A stretch of 45,674 bases of DNA from Oscillospiraceae bacterium (GCA_015064065.1 SVSY01000003.1:1-45674), one strand, 5' to 3'; positions 31,191 to 41,053 are shown, counted from the stretch's first letter. Notes: generated from the letters alone by a model not told the origin. Made by a program: numbers and translations.

Positions 31191-33359
31191 ATGAGCAAAA
31201 AGGTACTTTCCATGTTGCTCGTTCTCTGCATGGTATTCGCATCTGTTGCAGCTCTCGCTTCTTGTTCTGAGAAGGAAGAAGAAGGCGCTAACAACGATAG
31301 AGTTGTAAATTATGCCGATCCTTACAAGGGAATTGAGGACAAAGAGGAACTCTACGCAAAAATCTATGAAGACACTCTCGGCGATTTCTTGAAGGCTTAC
31401 GAGGCTGCAAAGGCTGAGAAAAACGAGTCCAAGAAGTGGGCTATGATGGCAATTGCAGAGGCTAAGCTTCTCGCAAGTGGCGTTATGATGCCTACCAGCT
31501 CCAACGGCGGTAACTACGCTATCACCAGAGTAGCACCTAACACCGCTACTTCTACTCTTTGGGGCAACGACTCCTACAGATATCACGATGTAATCGTTGC
31601 TACCGAGCTTATTAAGGCTGAAGACAGAGCAGCTCTTAAGGCTAAGTGGGCAGAGCTTAAGGGAACCGGCGAATATGAGGCAGCAGCTAAGGCTTACCTC
31701 ACTGAGAAGGGTTACACTCTTAAGGATTCTTACACCCTCGCTTACACTTCCGACCCCTCTAACTGGGACGTTCTCGCTACCTCTAAGGCAGTTGACTCCG
31801 AGGCACTCGTAAATACCTATGACGGTCTTTATGAGTACGATATGGAGAACAGACTTATGCCTGCTCTTGCTGAGAGCTACACCGTTTCTGAGGACGGTCT
31901 CACCTATACATTCAAGATCCGTCAGGGTCTTAAGTGGGTTGACTCTCAGGGAAGAGAAGTTGCAGACGTTAAGGCTGACGACTTCGTTGCAGGTATGCAG
32001 CACATGATGGACGCTGCAGGCGGACTTGAGTATCTCGTTCAGGGCGTTATCAAGGGCGCTAACGACTACATCGGAAAGAAAGAGACCGACTTCACTAAGG
32101 TTGGTGTTGCCGCTCCCGACGATGCTACCCTCGTTTACACTCTCGAGGCTCCCGTTACTTACTTCATGACCATGCTTGGCTACGGCGTATTCGCTCCTAT
32201 GAGCAGAGAGTACTACGAGTCCAAGGGTGGTAAGTTTGGTGCAGCTTATGACTCTTCTGCAGAGTCCTACACCTACGCTAAGACTCCCGACGATATCGCA
32301 TACTGCGGACCTTACTGCATTACCAACAATACCGCTAAGAATACTATCGTATTCGAAGCTAACGAGAAGTATTGGGATGCAGAGAACATCAACGTTAAGA
32401 CCATCACTTGGAAGTACAACGACGGCGAAGAGGCTCTCAAGGGCTACAACGACGCTATCGCAGGTACTACCGACGGTTCCGGCCTCAACGCTTCTGCTGT
32501 TGTAAAGGCTAAGGAAGACAAGATCTTCGACACCTACTCCTACGTTTCTTCTACTGACGCTACTTCGTTTATGTCTTTCGTAAACGTTAACCGTGCAGCA
32601 TACGCAAACGTACAGGGCGGCGCTGTTAAGACTACTCTCGACGAGTACGAGCAGATCAGATCCAGAGCAGCTCTCAGAAACGTACACTTCCGCCGCGCTA
32701 TCGCATTCGCGATCGACAGAGGTTCTTACAATGCACAGTCTGTTGGCGAAGACCTCAAGTTCGCTTCTCTTATCAACTCCTACACACCCGGTACTTTCGT
32801 AACCCTTAAGGAAGACGTTACCGTTGCTATCAACGGAACCAACAAGACCTATAAGGCAGGTACCTACTACGGAGCTATTATGCAGGATCAGCTCGACGCT
32901 GACGGCGTAAAGATGAAGGTTTGGGATCCTAAGGCTGACGACGGAATCGGCGCAAGCTCCGGTTTCGATGGTTGGTACAATGTTGCTAACGCAGTTGAAG
33001 AGCTCAACATCGCTATCGAAGAGCTCGCAAAGCAGGGAATCGAGATAACCGCTGAGAATCCCATCGTTATCGAGATGCCTTACTTCAAGGGCAGCGAACT
33101 CAGAACCAATATGTCTAACGTTTACAAGCAGTCCATCGAGGCTTCTCTCGGCGGAAAGGTTAAGCTTAACCTCTGCGCAGCTGACACTGCAGACGATTGG
33201 TACTATGCCGGCTACGACACACTTTCCGGTGAAGAGGCTAACTACGACCTCTACGACGTTTCCGGTTGGGGACCTGACTACGGTGATCCTCAGACATACC
33301 TTGATACATTCTTGCCCGAATATGCAGGCTATATGGTCAAGTGCATCGGTATTTATTAA
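31191..33359 (+). CDS. oppA: Oligopeptide-binding lipoprotein (SBP family 5), apparently circularly permuted
   Basis: A 722-residue lipoprotein (lipobox ALASC) that should capture peptides for the transporter encoded next. The SBP core runs from about residue 180 (SYTLAYTSDPSNWDVLAT, then MPALAESYTVSEDGLTYTFKIRQGLKW and FRRAIAFAIDR-type region) to the C-terminus, where SGWGPDYGDPQTYLDTFLPEYAGYM ends abruptly at CIGIY. In AmiA/OppA proteins about 120 residues should follow. Matching material is instead at the N-terminus: residues about 40-155, including KKWAMMAIAEAKLLASGVMMPT, GGNYAITRVAP, YRYHDVIVATELI and AALKAKW, resemble the AmiA C-terminal segment (AEAxAWLxDSALVIPT... LYKYLxLQDKxVT..EYxKAxEKW). 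AAGGAGG precedes the ATG. Strong codon bias suggests high expression. Confidence 0.9.
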   Translation: MSKKVLSMLLVLCMVFASVAALASCSEKEEEGANNDRVVNYADPYKGIEDKEELYAKIYEDTLGDFLKAYEAAKAEKNESKKWAMMAIAEAKLLASGVMMPTSSNGGNYAITRVAPNTATSTLWGNDSYRYHDVIVATELIKAEDRAALKAKWAELKGTGEYEAAAKAYLTEKGYTLKDSYTLAYTSDPSNWDVLATSKAVDSEALVNTYDGLYEYDMENRLMPALAESYTVSEDGLTYTFKIRQGLKWVDSQGREVADVKADDFVAGMQHMMDAAGGLEYLVQGVIKGANDYIGKKETDFTKVGVAAPDDATLVYTLEAPVTYFMTMLGYGVFAPMSREYYESKGGKFGAAYDSSAESYTYAKTPDDIAYCGPYCITNNTAKNTIVFEANEKYWDAENINVKTITWKYNDGEEALKGYNDAIAGTTDGSGLNASAVVKAKEDKIFDTYSYVSSTDATSFMSFVNVNRAAYANVQGGAVKTTLDEYEQIRSRAALRNVHFRRAIAFAIDRGSYNAQSVGEDLKFASLINSYTPGTFVTLKEDVTVAINGTNKTYKAGTYYGAIMQDQLDADGVKMKVWDPKADDGIGASSGFDGWYNVANAVEELNIAIEELAKQGIEITAENPIVIEMPYFKGSELRTNMSNVYKQSIEASLGGKVKLNLCAADTADDWYYAGYDTLSGEEANYDLYDVSGWGPDYGDPQTYLDTFLPEYAGYMVKCIGIY

Positions 33360-33445
33360 TAAGTGCCTAACGCTTGAATAAATAAAGCTTACGGTAGAGG
33401 ATGGACTTACGTTCATCCTCTACTCGTAGTTTAATGGAGATTGTT

Positions 33446-35023
33446 ATGACAAAATATTTATTGAGTAGAATCGTAAGAGGATTGATTTCAATAATTATAG
33501 TTGTTCTCATTGTCATGCTTCTTATATATTCCTGCTTAAACAAGGACATGATATTTGCACAGGACCCCACGTATACCAAGATGAAGAGTAACGCGAGAGA
33601 AATATACAAATATCGTCAGTGGGAGAGATATGGATATCTCGACCTCGTAGAGTATTCGGATTATCTTCAGGAATTGCTTGATGCTGGTGAAATAGACCAG
33701 ACTACCTATTCGGAAGCTGTTCTTCTCGGTATAGATGCAGGTGCAGCATACCCTGAGTATGACAAGTACGTGCAGCAGTTTACTGAAAAGTATGAAAGCG
33801 AAGGCTATAACATAGAAAAATTGCAGGCTGACAGAGCGGGCAGCAAGATAAAAGACGGAGGAAATCCGCAGCTCTTTGCTCAGAAGCCTATACCTCTTGC
33901 AAAGCGTGCCTGGACTTATTTCACGGGCATATTTACCTTTGACAATATTCACAAGGTAAAAGAGGACGTTGGAGAAAGAGGACTTTCCTTTACCTTCTTC
34001 GATCCTGCATATGGCGGAGAAAAGTTTTCTCCTGCAATAATGGGAAATGGAACGCAGCATAAATATCTGCTTTATTTCGATTCGCAGTTCCCATACGTTC
34101 ACCAGAATTTTGTAAGAATAAATCTGGGAGCATCCTACACTGTCAATAAAGGTATTGACGTGTTTAATACGATGACGGATTCGCAAGGTGCGTTTAAAAC
34201 TCAAATGATCACTTATCCCGCGGGACTAACAGAGGAAAGTGCGGATAATCTTCATACCGCCGTTTATGCGGAAGGATCCTTTAACGATTCGTCATCTGCT
34301 ATCATCAAAGACAGATTTGTTGATAATTATACCAACGTAGGAACCTATAAGAGCGGTTTCTCTAAGGTTGGATACTCCTTTATTATCGGTATCATCTCGG
34401 TAATAATGGCTTACGTTATAGCACTTCCTCTCGGAATGCTTATGGCGCGTAAGAAGGACAAGCTTATCGACAATCTCGGAACTATCTATATCGTATTTAT
34501 TATAGCAGTTCCGTCACTTGCGTACATCTTCTTGTTCAAGGCGATAGGAGGAAAGTTCGGATTACCGACGACCTTCGATATGACCGCACCGACGTGGACG
34601 ATGTACATTCTCCCGATTATTTCTTTGGCGTTGCCATCGATCGCAAACCTTATGAAATGGTTGCGTAGATATATGATCGACCAGATGAACTCCGACTACG
34701 TTAAGTTCGCACGTTCGGGCGGACTTTCGGAGGGCGAGATATTCAGAAAGCATATTCTGAAGAATGCGGCAATTCCGATAGTTCACGGAATTCCCGGAAG
34801 TGTGCTTGGCTCTCTCGTCGGTGCTATTATTACAGAGCGCGTTTACGTCGTTCCCGGTGCAGGTAACCTGCTTACAAACGCAATAAATGCGTATGATAAC
34901 GGTGTTATCGTCGGTGTAACTCTGTTCTATGCGTTGCTCTCGGTTGTTTCCGTAATGCTCGGAGATATCCTTATGTCTATAGTCGATCCCAGAATCTCGT
35001 TCAGTACTAAGAAAGGAAGGTAA
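33446..35023 (+). CDS. oppB: Oligopeptide ABC transporter permease (OppB/AmiC type)
   Basis: A 525-residue inner-membrane permease. Helix 1 (about 7-30) is followed by an extracytoplasmic segment of roughly 265 residues before the conserved five-helix BPD_transp_1 core begins near residue 300 (GFSKVGYSFIIGIISVIMAYVIALPLGMLMA). The EAA-type coupling region is KFARSGGLSEGEIFRKHILKNAAIP. Large external loops are also typical of streptococcal AmiC (about 500 residues). Start: ATG 33446 with GGAG 7 bases upstream; an in-frame ATG at 33434 is an alternative. It follows oppA after 86 bases with no strong terminator. Confidence 0.93.
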   Translation: MTKYLLSRIVRGLISIIIVVLIVMLLIYSCLNKDMIFAQDPTYTKMKSNAREIYKYRQWERYGYLDLVEYSDYLQELLDAGEIDQTTYSEAVLLGIDAGAAYPEYDKYVQQFTEKYESEGYNIEKLQADRAGSKIKDGGNPQLFAQKPIPLAKRAWTYFTGIFTFDNIHKVKEDVGERGLSFTFFDPAYGGEKFSPAIMGNGTQHKYLLYFDSQFPYVHQNFVRINLGASYTVNKGIDVFNTMTDSQGAFKTQMITYPAGLTEESADNLHTAVYAEGSFNDSSSAIIKDRFVDNYTNVGTYKSGFSKVGYSFIIGIISVIMAYVIALPLGMLMARKKDKLIDNLGTIYIVFIIAVPSLAYIFLFKAIGGKFGLPTTFDMTAPTWTMYILPIISLALPSIANLMKWLRRYMIDQMNSDYVKFARSGGLSEGEIFRKHILKNAAIPIVHGIPGSVLGSLVGAIITERVYVVPGAGNLLTNAINAYDNGVIVGVTLFYALLSVVSVMLGDILMSIVDPRISFSTKKGR

Positions 35024-35028
35024 GACTC

Positions 35029-36018
35029 ATGGAAGAGAAATTGATAGATCTCGGCGAATTTAATATGTCTGATGATGAGCTTTTCTCGGTCGTTGATCAT
35101 GATATGCTTGCCTCTGAAAAAATAACTGCTCCGAGATATTCCTATTGGAAATCGGTTTTCCGTGTCTTCTTCAAGAAGAAGATAAATATAATCATTCTTT
35201 CACTTCTCGTAGTTCTTATTGCCTTTGCGTATATTTATCCGTTGGCAATAGGATACGATGCTGACGTTGATCCCTATATAAACCTTATGAACTCCGAGGC
35301 GAAGCACTTGGGTCCTAAGGCGGCGATGGATAAGTTCGGATATAATCTCCACTGGATACTCGGTTCGGGTGCCAGCGGTAACTCCACCTTCGACGCACTG
35401 TGGTACGGTTCGGGAATTTCTCTCTCGCTTGCACTTATATGCGCGGCTATCAATATGACGGTCGGTATATTAGTCGGCGCGGTTTGGGGATTCTCTAAAA
35501 AGGTCGATATTTTTATGACCGAGGTCTACAACGTCATAGCAAACGTTCCTTACATTCTCTTGATATCGGTGCTCGTGCTTATTATGTCGGCAAGCTTTTG
35601 GACGATGGTATTTGCACTTACCGTTACGGGATGGCTTGGAATTGCGTACTTTATTCGTACACAGGTAATTATTATAAGAGACAGAGAGTATAATCTCGCT
35701 TCGAGATGTCTCGGAACGCCTATTATGCGTATCGCGACTAAGAATATTCTCCCTTTTATGACCTCTGTAATAGTTACACTTCTTGCAACCGAGATACCTT
35801 CTTACATTTCCTATGAAGTATTCCTTTCCTACATTGGAATGGGTCTTTCGGATATGTCTCTCGGTAAGCTTATCGAAGCTGCACAGGTTGCGATGACAAC
35901 TCCCGGTTGGGAACTTGAATTCTGGGCACCCGTTGCAGTTGCTTCTATTATCGCAGTAGTTCTTTACGTCGTAGGACAGAATCTCGGTGACGCTTCCGAC
36001 CCGAGAACTCATATGTAA
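35029..36018 (+). CDS. oppC: Oligopeptide ABC transporter permease (OppC/AmiD type)
   Basis: A 329-residue permease pairing with OppB. The N-terminal 45 residues are cytoplasmic (SDDELFSVVDHDMLASEKI), one helix follows (IIILSLLVVLIAFAYIYPLAIG), then the OppC_N-type external segment with LHWILGSGASGNSTFDALWYGSGISLSLAL, and the five-helix core with the coupling motif NLASRCLGTPIMRIATKNILPF. Ends GQNLGDASDPRTHM as is typical. It starts 5 bases after the oppB stop, behind GAAAGGAAGG. Confidence 0.95.
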   Translation: MEEKLIDLGEFNMSDDELFSVVDHDMLASEKITAPRYSYWKSVFRVFFKKKINIIILSLLVVLIAFAYIYPLAIGYDADVDPYINLMNSEAKHLGPKAAMDKFGYNLHWILGSGASGNSTFDALWYGSGISLSLALICAAINMTVGILVGAVWGFSKKVDIFMTEVYNVIANVPYILLISVLVLIMSASFWTMVFALTVTGWLGIAYFIRTQVIIIRDREYNLASRCLGTPIMRIATKNILPFMTSVIVTLLATEIPSYISYEVFLSYIGMGLSDMSLGKLIEAAQVAMTTPGWELEFWAPVAVASIIAVVLYVVGQNLGDASDPRTHM

Positions 36019-36030
36019 GAGGTGGCGAAA

Positions 36031-37779
36031 ATGGAAGATAAGAAGATATTACTGTCGGTCAGAAACCTTAGCGTTAAGTTCCGTGTAAGAGGAAGAATAC
36101 TTACCGCTATAAGAAACGTTTCTCTTGACCTTTATGAAAATGAATCGATCGCTATCGTTGGTGAGTCGGGTTCGGGTAAATCGGTATTTACCAAGACCTT
36201 TGCGGGTATGCTGGAAACCAACGGCTTTATCAGCGAAGGACAACTTATCTACAACGACGAAGAGCTTGACGATACCGTTGTTGCTATCGGTCCTTCCGAA
36301 AAACGCCGTATAGCGTCGATATGGAAGAAGCTTGACGATTATTCCAAACTTGAGGGCGGAGCAGAGATCTATAAGAAGATCGTCGCTCTCAAAGATGAGA
36401 ATAAGGCAAGATTTATTCTTAGTGAAGAAGAAAGCTTGAGAATTGATGATAAGCTCCACGAGCTTGTATTTAAGAAGACCGAGTTTTCCAACCTCAAGCA
36501 GACTCTCGATCGTTCTCAGGAAAAAGAACGCTTTGAGAGTGTTAAAACACAAATAGAGGAGCTTTCAGCGCAGATCGCGGCTCTTGAAAAAGAGAAAAAG
36601 GAGCTTGTTGCAAAGCATACCGCTGCGGCAAAGCAGGATAAAGCGTATAATGACAATTACAATGCTACGTTCGCACAGCTTTCAGCAGATTACAAGGTCG
36701 CTGTTTCCAAGGAGATAACGAGCGAAGTACACGAGCGCAACGGAATTCTTGCTAAGGAAATATATCTCTCTGTCGGTCGCTATGATCTCAATAAGAGACT
36801 TAAGTTTATTGGCAAGCTTTGTGATGCGCTTAAGGAAGCTATGCGTCAAGGACTTGATCTTAATGACGAGGACGTACGTAATGCTGTGTTTGATACGGTA
36901 GTATTCAGAGTAAAATATCTTGATGAAACTCCCGAACAGCTTCACGGCGTCTGCATACTCGACCTTGCAAAGATCCACTATCCTAAGGACTGGAACAAGA
37001 TCCGCGGCGGAAGAATTGCTACGGTATTCCAGGACCCGATGACCTCGCTTAACCCTATCATCACTATAGGTAAGCAGATCACCTCTATAATTCTTAAGCA
37101 CCAGAATTGCTCTGAGATCGAGGCTCGAAAGAGAGCTCTCGAGCTTATGAAGAAGGTTGGTATTCCTAACGCTGAAAACAGATTTGACGATTATCCTTTT
37201 CAGTACTCGGGCGGTATGAGACAGAGAATAGTTATCGCTATCGCACTCTCTTGCCAGCCGAAGATATTGATCTGCGACGAGCCTACTACTGCGCTTGACG
37301 TTACCATTCAGGCACAGATACTTAAGCTTATCAAGGATCTTCAGAAGGAATTCAATTATACCATCGTCTTTATCACACACGACCTTGGCGTAGTTGCAAA
37401 TATCGCAGACCGTGTTGCAGTTTTGTATGCGGGACAGATAGTTGAGCTCGGAACGGTAGAAGAGGTATTCTACGATCCTCGCCATCCGTACACGTGGGCG
37501 CTTCTTTCGTCGCTCCCTCAGCTTGCACAGCGTAATACTAAGCTTTACTCTATCTCCGGTACTCCGCCTTCTCTCTACAACGCGATCGTAGGAGATGCGT
37601 TTGCACCGAGAAATCCCCATTGCCTCAAGATCGATACGCTCAAGGAACCTCCGATGTTCCGCGTTACCGATACTCACTATGCAAAGACGTGGTTGCTTGA
37701 TCCCAGAGCTCCCAAGATAGAAAAGCCTGAGATCATTGAAGATATCCACGAGAAATTGCTTAAAACATTTAACATTTAA
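36031..37779 (+). CDS. oppD: Oligopeptide ABC transporter ATPase (OppD type) with a large coiled-coil insert
   Basis: A 582-residue ATPase; usual OppD proteins have about 350. Walker [10 protein letters not shown] is at 43-51, but the Q-loop ([12 protein letters not shown]) is only at about 331-342, followed by the signature YSGGMRQR near 391, Walker [13 protein letters not shown] near 412 and the C-terminal oligopeptide motif [12 protein letters not shown]. The extra 230 or so residues lie between the first strands and the Q-loop (about 85-320) and are rich in Glu/Lys with a heptad-like stretch [22 protein letters not shown] at 36022 lies in the ribosome site GAGGTGG, so the ATG at 36031 is preferred. 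Catalytic motifs are intact. Confidence 0.92.
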   Translation: MEDKKILLSVRNLSVKFRVRGRILTAIRNVSLDLYENESIAIVGESGSGKSVFTKTFAGMLETNGFISEGQLIYNDEELDDTVVAIGPSEKRRIASIWKKLDDYSKLEGGAEIYKKIVALKDENKARFILSEEESLRIDDKLHELVFKKTEFSNLKQTLDRSQEKERFESVKTQIEELSAQIAALEKEKKELVAKHTAAAKQDKAYNDNYNATFAQLSADYKVAVSKEITSEVHERNGILAKEIYLSVGRYDLNKRLKFIGKLCDALKEAMRQGLDLNDEDVRNAVFDTVVFRVKYLDETPEQLHGVCILDLAKIHYPKDWNKIRGGRIATVFQDPMTSLNPIITIGKQITSIILKHQNCSEIEARKRALELMKKVGIPNAENRFDDYPFQYSGGMRQRIVIAIALSCQPKILICDEPTTALDVTIQAQILKLIKDLQKEFNYTIVFITHDLGVVANIADRVAVLYAGQIVELGTVEEVFYDPRHPYTWALLSSLPQLAQRNTKLYSISGTPPSLYNAIVGDAFAPRNPHCLKIDTLKEPPMFRVTDTHYAKTWLLDPRAPKIEKPEIIEDIHEKLLKTFNI

Positions 37780-37792
37780 GGAGGGCGTTACT

Positions 37793-39121
37793 TTGGCTAA
37801 GACTGAAAAGAATACTAAGAACGAGCGCCGCTCCAAGCTTTTACCTGAACATGGACCTATCGACGCACAGGGCAGAGAGGTGCTCCTCTCGCTCAAAAAC
37901 GTTGATATCACCTTTGGTAAGGGCGACAATGCAGTAAGAGCTGTAAAAAATGCAAGCTTTGATATCTACAAGGGAGAGACTTTCTCGCTTGTTGGAGAAT
38001 CGGGCTCGGGTAAAACCACAATCGGACGTGCGGTTATCCGCGTTAACCCTTGTGCAGCAGGTGAAATACAGTACAAGGGTAAGAAGATATCAGGTAAGCT
38101 CTCAAGAGCACTCGATAAAGAGGTCATTCGAAATATCCAGATGATATTCCAGGACCCCGCCGCTTCTCTTAACGAGCGTGCAACGGTAGATTATATCGTT
38201 TCCGAGGGACTTTACAACTTCCACCTTTTTGAGAACGAGGCGGACAGAGTTGCAAAGGTAGAAAAGATGATGGAAGAGGTCGGACTTCTTCCCGAGCACC
38301 TTACGCGTTATCCTCACGAATTTTCAGGCGGGCAGAGACAGAGAATAGGTATCGCAAGAGCAATGGTAATGGAGCCTGAGCTTGTAGTTGCGGACGAGCC
38401 TATCTCTGCACTCGACGTTTCAATTCGTGCGCAGGTGCTCAATCTTCTCAAAAAGTTCCAGAAGGAAAGACAGGTAACCTATCTCTTTATTGCACACGAC
38501 CTTTCGATAGTAAGATTTATTTCGGATAGAATAGGCGTTATCTATAAGGGCGATATCGTCGAGGTGGCTGAAGCAGAAGAACTCTTCAACTATCCGCTTC
38601 ATCCCTACACGCGTTCGCTTATTTCGGCTATTCCGATTCCCGATCCTAAGCTTGAAAAGAACAAAGTCCTCTTTACCTACGATCCTACCGTTCACGACTA
38701 CAGCGTGAATAAGCCTCAGCTTGCCGATATCGGAAACGATCACTACGTTTTCGGTAACGAGGAAGAGCTTGCGGAGTATCGCAGAATAAGAGAGAGCGGA
38801 GTTCCGCTTAAGTCTATTACTATTGCAGATCCTTCTGATGTCAAGACCGAGACGGTAGGAACAGAGCCTGATACAGAGTCTGTTGAGACCGAGAGCAATG
38901 AGTTTGCGCTTGTTAATCCGATACACGATACCGGAAGCAAGCTTTACACGTTCCTCTCCTTCCTTCTCCCCGTACTTGGACTTCCTGCGTCCTTTATATT
39001 CAAGCACTATAAGCACTTGAAAAATGCAAAGGCTTGCTTGAAGGGTGCGATAGCAGGATTTTCAACGCTCGGAGCAATATTGGTAATATTCCTGTTGCTT
39101 ATACTTATAGCACTTATATGA
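37793..39121 (+). CDS. oppF: Oligopeptide ABC transporter ATPase (OppF type) with C-terminal membrane anchor
   Basis: A 442-residue ATPase starting with TTG at 37793, four bases after TAAGGAGGGCGT; the frame open further upstream overlaps oppD and is rejected. Walker A is [11 protein letters not shown], the Q-loop [12 protein letters not shown], signature [14 protein letters not shown], Walker [13 protein letters not shown], and the Opp C-terminal [16 protein letters not shown]. After about residue 340 come a Thr/Glu-rich linker ([20 protein letters not shown]) and a hydrophobic tail with two likely helices ([20 protein letters not shown] and [20 protein letters not shown]). A membrane-anchored OppF is unusual. 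Confidence 0.93.
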   Translation: MAKTEKNTKNERRSKLLPEHGPIDAQGREVLLSLKNVDITFGKGDNAVRAVKNASFDIYKGETFSLVGESGSGKTTIGRAVIRVNPCAAGEIQYKGKKISGKLSRALDKEVIRNIQMIFQDPAASLNERATVDYIVSEGLYNFHLFENEADRVAKVEKMMEEVGLLPEHLTRYPHEFSGGQRQRIGIARAMVMEPELVVADEPISALDVSIRAQVLNLLKKFQKERQVTYLFIAHDLSIVRFISDRIGVIYKGDIVEVAEAEELFNYPLHPYTRSLISAIPIPDPKLEKNKVLFTYDPTVHDYSVNKPQLADIGNDHYVFGNEEELAEYRRIRESGVPLKSITIADPSDVKTETVGTEPDTESVETESNEFALVNPIHDTGSKLYTFLSFLLPVLGLPASFIFKHYKHLKNAKACLKGAIAGFSTLGAILVIFLLLILIALI

Positions 39122-39129
39122 CCTTAAAA

Positions 39130-39163
39130 TACCGCATGGCTCGTACTCGGGTCATGCGGTAGA
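39130..39163 (+). terminator. Hairpin after oppF
   Basis: ACCGCATGGCTCG pairs with CGGGTCATGCGGT (two wobbles) over the loop TACT. Only AAAAAATTTT follows, so it may be a weak terminator or an mRNA-processing/stabilising hairpin before the last gene of the operon. Confidence 0.55.
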
Positions 39164-39184
39164 AAAAATTTTGGGGGTATGTAG

Positions 39185-40429
39185 ATGAGTCTTTTCAAAA
39201 AGAAAAAGGACATAGAAGAAATTGAACTTTCCGAGAAGCACGTCGGTTTGCGATGGACTCTTGTTGCCGTATTTTTGGCAGTCGGACTTATTTGCATAGC
39301 CGTATTTTTGTTTTCTCTTCTCGGTGAAGAGGAGGGCTGGCAGACTATCGCGCCGACCGATAAAAGCTTTATGCCCGAAGGCGAGATATCACTTCAATAT
39401 AATCTTGGAACTACGGAAATTTCACCTTCCAAAGAGAAAAAGGAAGTAGAAAAGGTATATACCGAGGCGCTTTCTGCATCTTATAAGCTTTTTGACGTCT
39501 ACCGAGCATACGACGGAATAGTTAACCTACACTATATAAATCAACATCCCAATGAAGAATTGACGGTCGATCGCGAGCTTTATAAAGCGTTTGAGCTTAT
39601 TGAAAGTTTTAATAACCGTTCGATATATCTCGGCACGGTACTGACTGAGTATAGAAAGGTCTTTAGTTCGACGGACGATCTTAGCGCAGAGTTGGGTGAT
39701 CCGAATTTTAATGAAGAAGCTAAGCACTATATTGAAGAGCTGACAAGGTTTACAGGTGACCCGAATTCAATTAATATCGAGCTCTTGGGTGATAATAAGA
39801 TAAAATTGAATGTTTCCGCTGATTATGCCGCGCTTTTTGTTGAGTACGATGAGGTCAATTATATAGATCTTGCGTGGCTTACTAACGCATTCGTCGTTGA
39901 CGGAGTCGCAAATGCGCTCGCGGCGAGAGGATATACGAACGGTTACGTTATTTCCTATGAGGGATACGTCAGATATCTTGACTCGGCAAATAACAGATAT
40001 TCGTTAAATCTTAATAACAGACAGGAAAAAACGGTATATCCCGCGGGAGTTGCGCATTGTGAGAATATCCGCTCGCTCGTACAGTTCAGAAATTACCCGA
40101 TAAACGAGATCAATAGCCAGAACTATTACGCATATTCAAACGGAACTTTTGCAACGCGTCATCTTAATTCTGACGGATATTACGTCAGCGCGCTGAATGA
40201 TATACTCGCTTATTCGAGCTCAAAAAATTGTGCACAGATAGCACTTGAACTCTCTGAAATATTTATTCAGGAGGACCTTGATTTAGACCGTATAATGCAA
40301 AACTCAAATGAGGATATATATACTATATGGTTTGAGGATAGTGTTATTTATTACAACGACAAAAATCTACAAATAAGCGAAATATATGATAATAATGGAA
40401 TAAAATACACTATAAATTGTGTTGAATAA
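39185..40429 (+). CDS. Membrane-anchored extracellular protein, degenerate ApbE-like
   Basis: A 414-residue protein with a basic N-terminus, one membrane helix (about 24-46) and an extracytoplasmic domain. I recognise an ApbE (FAD:protein FMN transferase) outline: ALSASYKLFDVYRAYDGIVNLHYIN...LTVDRELYKAFELIE is like the ApbE N-terminal part, and NYIDLAWLTNAFVVDGVANALAARGYTNGYVISYEGYVRYL lines up with the ApbE motif IDLGGIAKGYAVD...GV.NALIN.GG. The glycines of that motif and the C-terminal HIIDP.TG metal/FAD motif are missing, so FMN transfer is unlikely. It could be a binding-only relative. It follows oppF by 63 bases and probably belongs to the opp operon. GGGGGTATGTAG gives a weak ribosome site. 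Confidence 0.6.
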   Translation: MSLFKKKKDIEEIELSEKHVGLRWTLVAVFLAVGLICIAVFLFSLLGEEEGWQTIAPTDKSFMPEGEISLQYNLGTTEISPSKEKKEVEKVYTEALSASYKLFDVYRAYDGIVNLHYINQHPNEELTVDRELYKAFELIESFNNRSIYLGTVLTEYRKVFSSTDDLSAELGDPNFNEEAKHYIEELTRFTGDPNSINIELLGDNKIKLNVSADYAALFVEYDEVNYIDLAWLTNAFVVDGVANALAARGYTNGYVISYEGYVRYLDSANNRYSLNLNNRQEKTVYPAGVAHCENIRSLVQFRNYPINEINSQNYYAYSNGTFATRHLNSDGYYVSALNDILAYSSSKNCAQIALELSEIFIQEDLDLDRIMQNSNEDIYTIWFEDSVIYYNDKNLQISEIYDNNGIKYTINCVE

Positions 40430-40435
40430 TACAAT

Positions 40436-40466
40436 AGCCGCTCGCGAATGCGAGCGGCTGTTTTTG
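40436..40466. terminator. Terminator of the opp operon
   Basis: AGCCGCTCGC pairs perfectly with GCGAGCGGCT over GAAT, then GTTTTTG. Confidence 0.9.
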
Positions 40467-40491
40467 TGACGTTTATTTCTATTTAAAAGGG

Positions 40492-40917
40492 TCATTTTAC
40501 TTTGAGGGAAAGATTATAAATTCCGTATCCGTTTTCGTTCTTCACGATCTCTATCGTAAAGTTTACCTTCTTACCGTCGACGTTTGTGCGCATAGTCAAT
40601 TCATACGTTGAGCCGTCTACGGTGCTGTCATAAAGAGAAGAGGAAAAGTTTGTGTATTTTTCGACCTCAATACCTGCTTGGAAATCTATCTCCTCGTCCT
40701 CTTCTGCATCAAGGAAGAAGGTCTTCAGATCGGCAGGACGCTCAGGATGGAGAAATTCTTCTGCTTTTTCATAGTCCTCGGCAACGACTTGCTCGAAAAA
40801 ATCATTGATAAAAGCTTTTGCTTCGTCTCCTTTTATGCCGTTACCGCATGATGCAAAAGAGAAGAGGCAAAGGCAGGCAAGCGTCGTAAGCAATATTTTT
40901 TTGAAAAGTTTTTTCAT
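40492..40917 (-). CDS. Small lipoprotein with NTF2-like (DUF4878/DUF5105-type) fold
   Basis: A 141-residue lipoprotein: signal peptide with lipobox FASC, then a domain of about 110 residues starting GDEAKAFINDFFEQVVAEDYEKAEEFLHPERPADLKTFF and continuing with alternating strands. This helix-then-sheet pattern resembles the NTF2-like DUF4878/DUF5105 lipoproteins of Firmicutes; function unknown. GGAGAT lies 7 bases before the ATG. Consensus promoter upstream. Confidence 0.75.
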   Translation of the reverse strand: MKKLFKKILLTTLACLCLFSFASCGNGIKGDEAKAFINDFFEQVVAEDYEKAEEFLHPERPADLKTFFLDAEEDEEIDFQAGIEVEKYTNFSSSLYDSTVDGSTYELTMRTNVDGKKVNFTIEIVKNENGYGIYNLSLKVK

Positions 40918-40945
40918 AGAGCGGTATCTCCTTTTATTTTTTCTT

Positions 40946-40974
40946 ATTATATAATATTATATTGCTTTTGTCAA
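40946..40974 (-). promoter_or_regulatory. Promoter of the NTF2-like lipoprotein gene
   Basis: Reverse strand: TTGACA, 17 bases, TATAAT; perfect consensus. Array 2 lies just upstream of it. Confidence 0.9.
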
Positions 40975-41053
40975 GCGTGCGATAATCAAAAGATATGCAA
41001 AGCGCAAAAATGCATCTACAAAATTTCGAAAAACTTCAGAGTCGTAAGCTTTT

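Noticed and set aside
31137..33416. 759-codon open frame on the reverse strand opposite oppA
   Set aside because: It mirrors the strongly biased codons of oppA, has no ribosome site, no recognisable domain and runs across the opp leader. The sense frame has a lipobox and family motifs.
36682..37929. 415-codon reverse frame opposite oppD
   Set aside because: Shadow frame spanning the oppD-oppF boundary; no family features.
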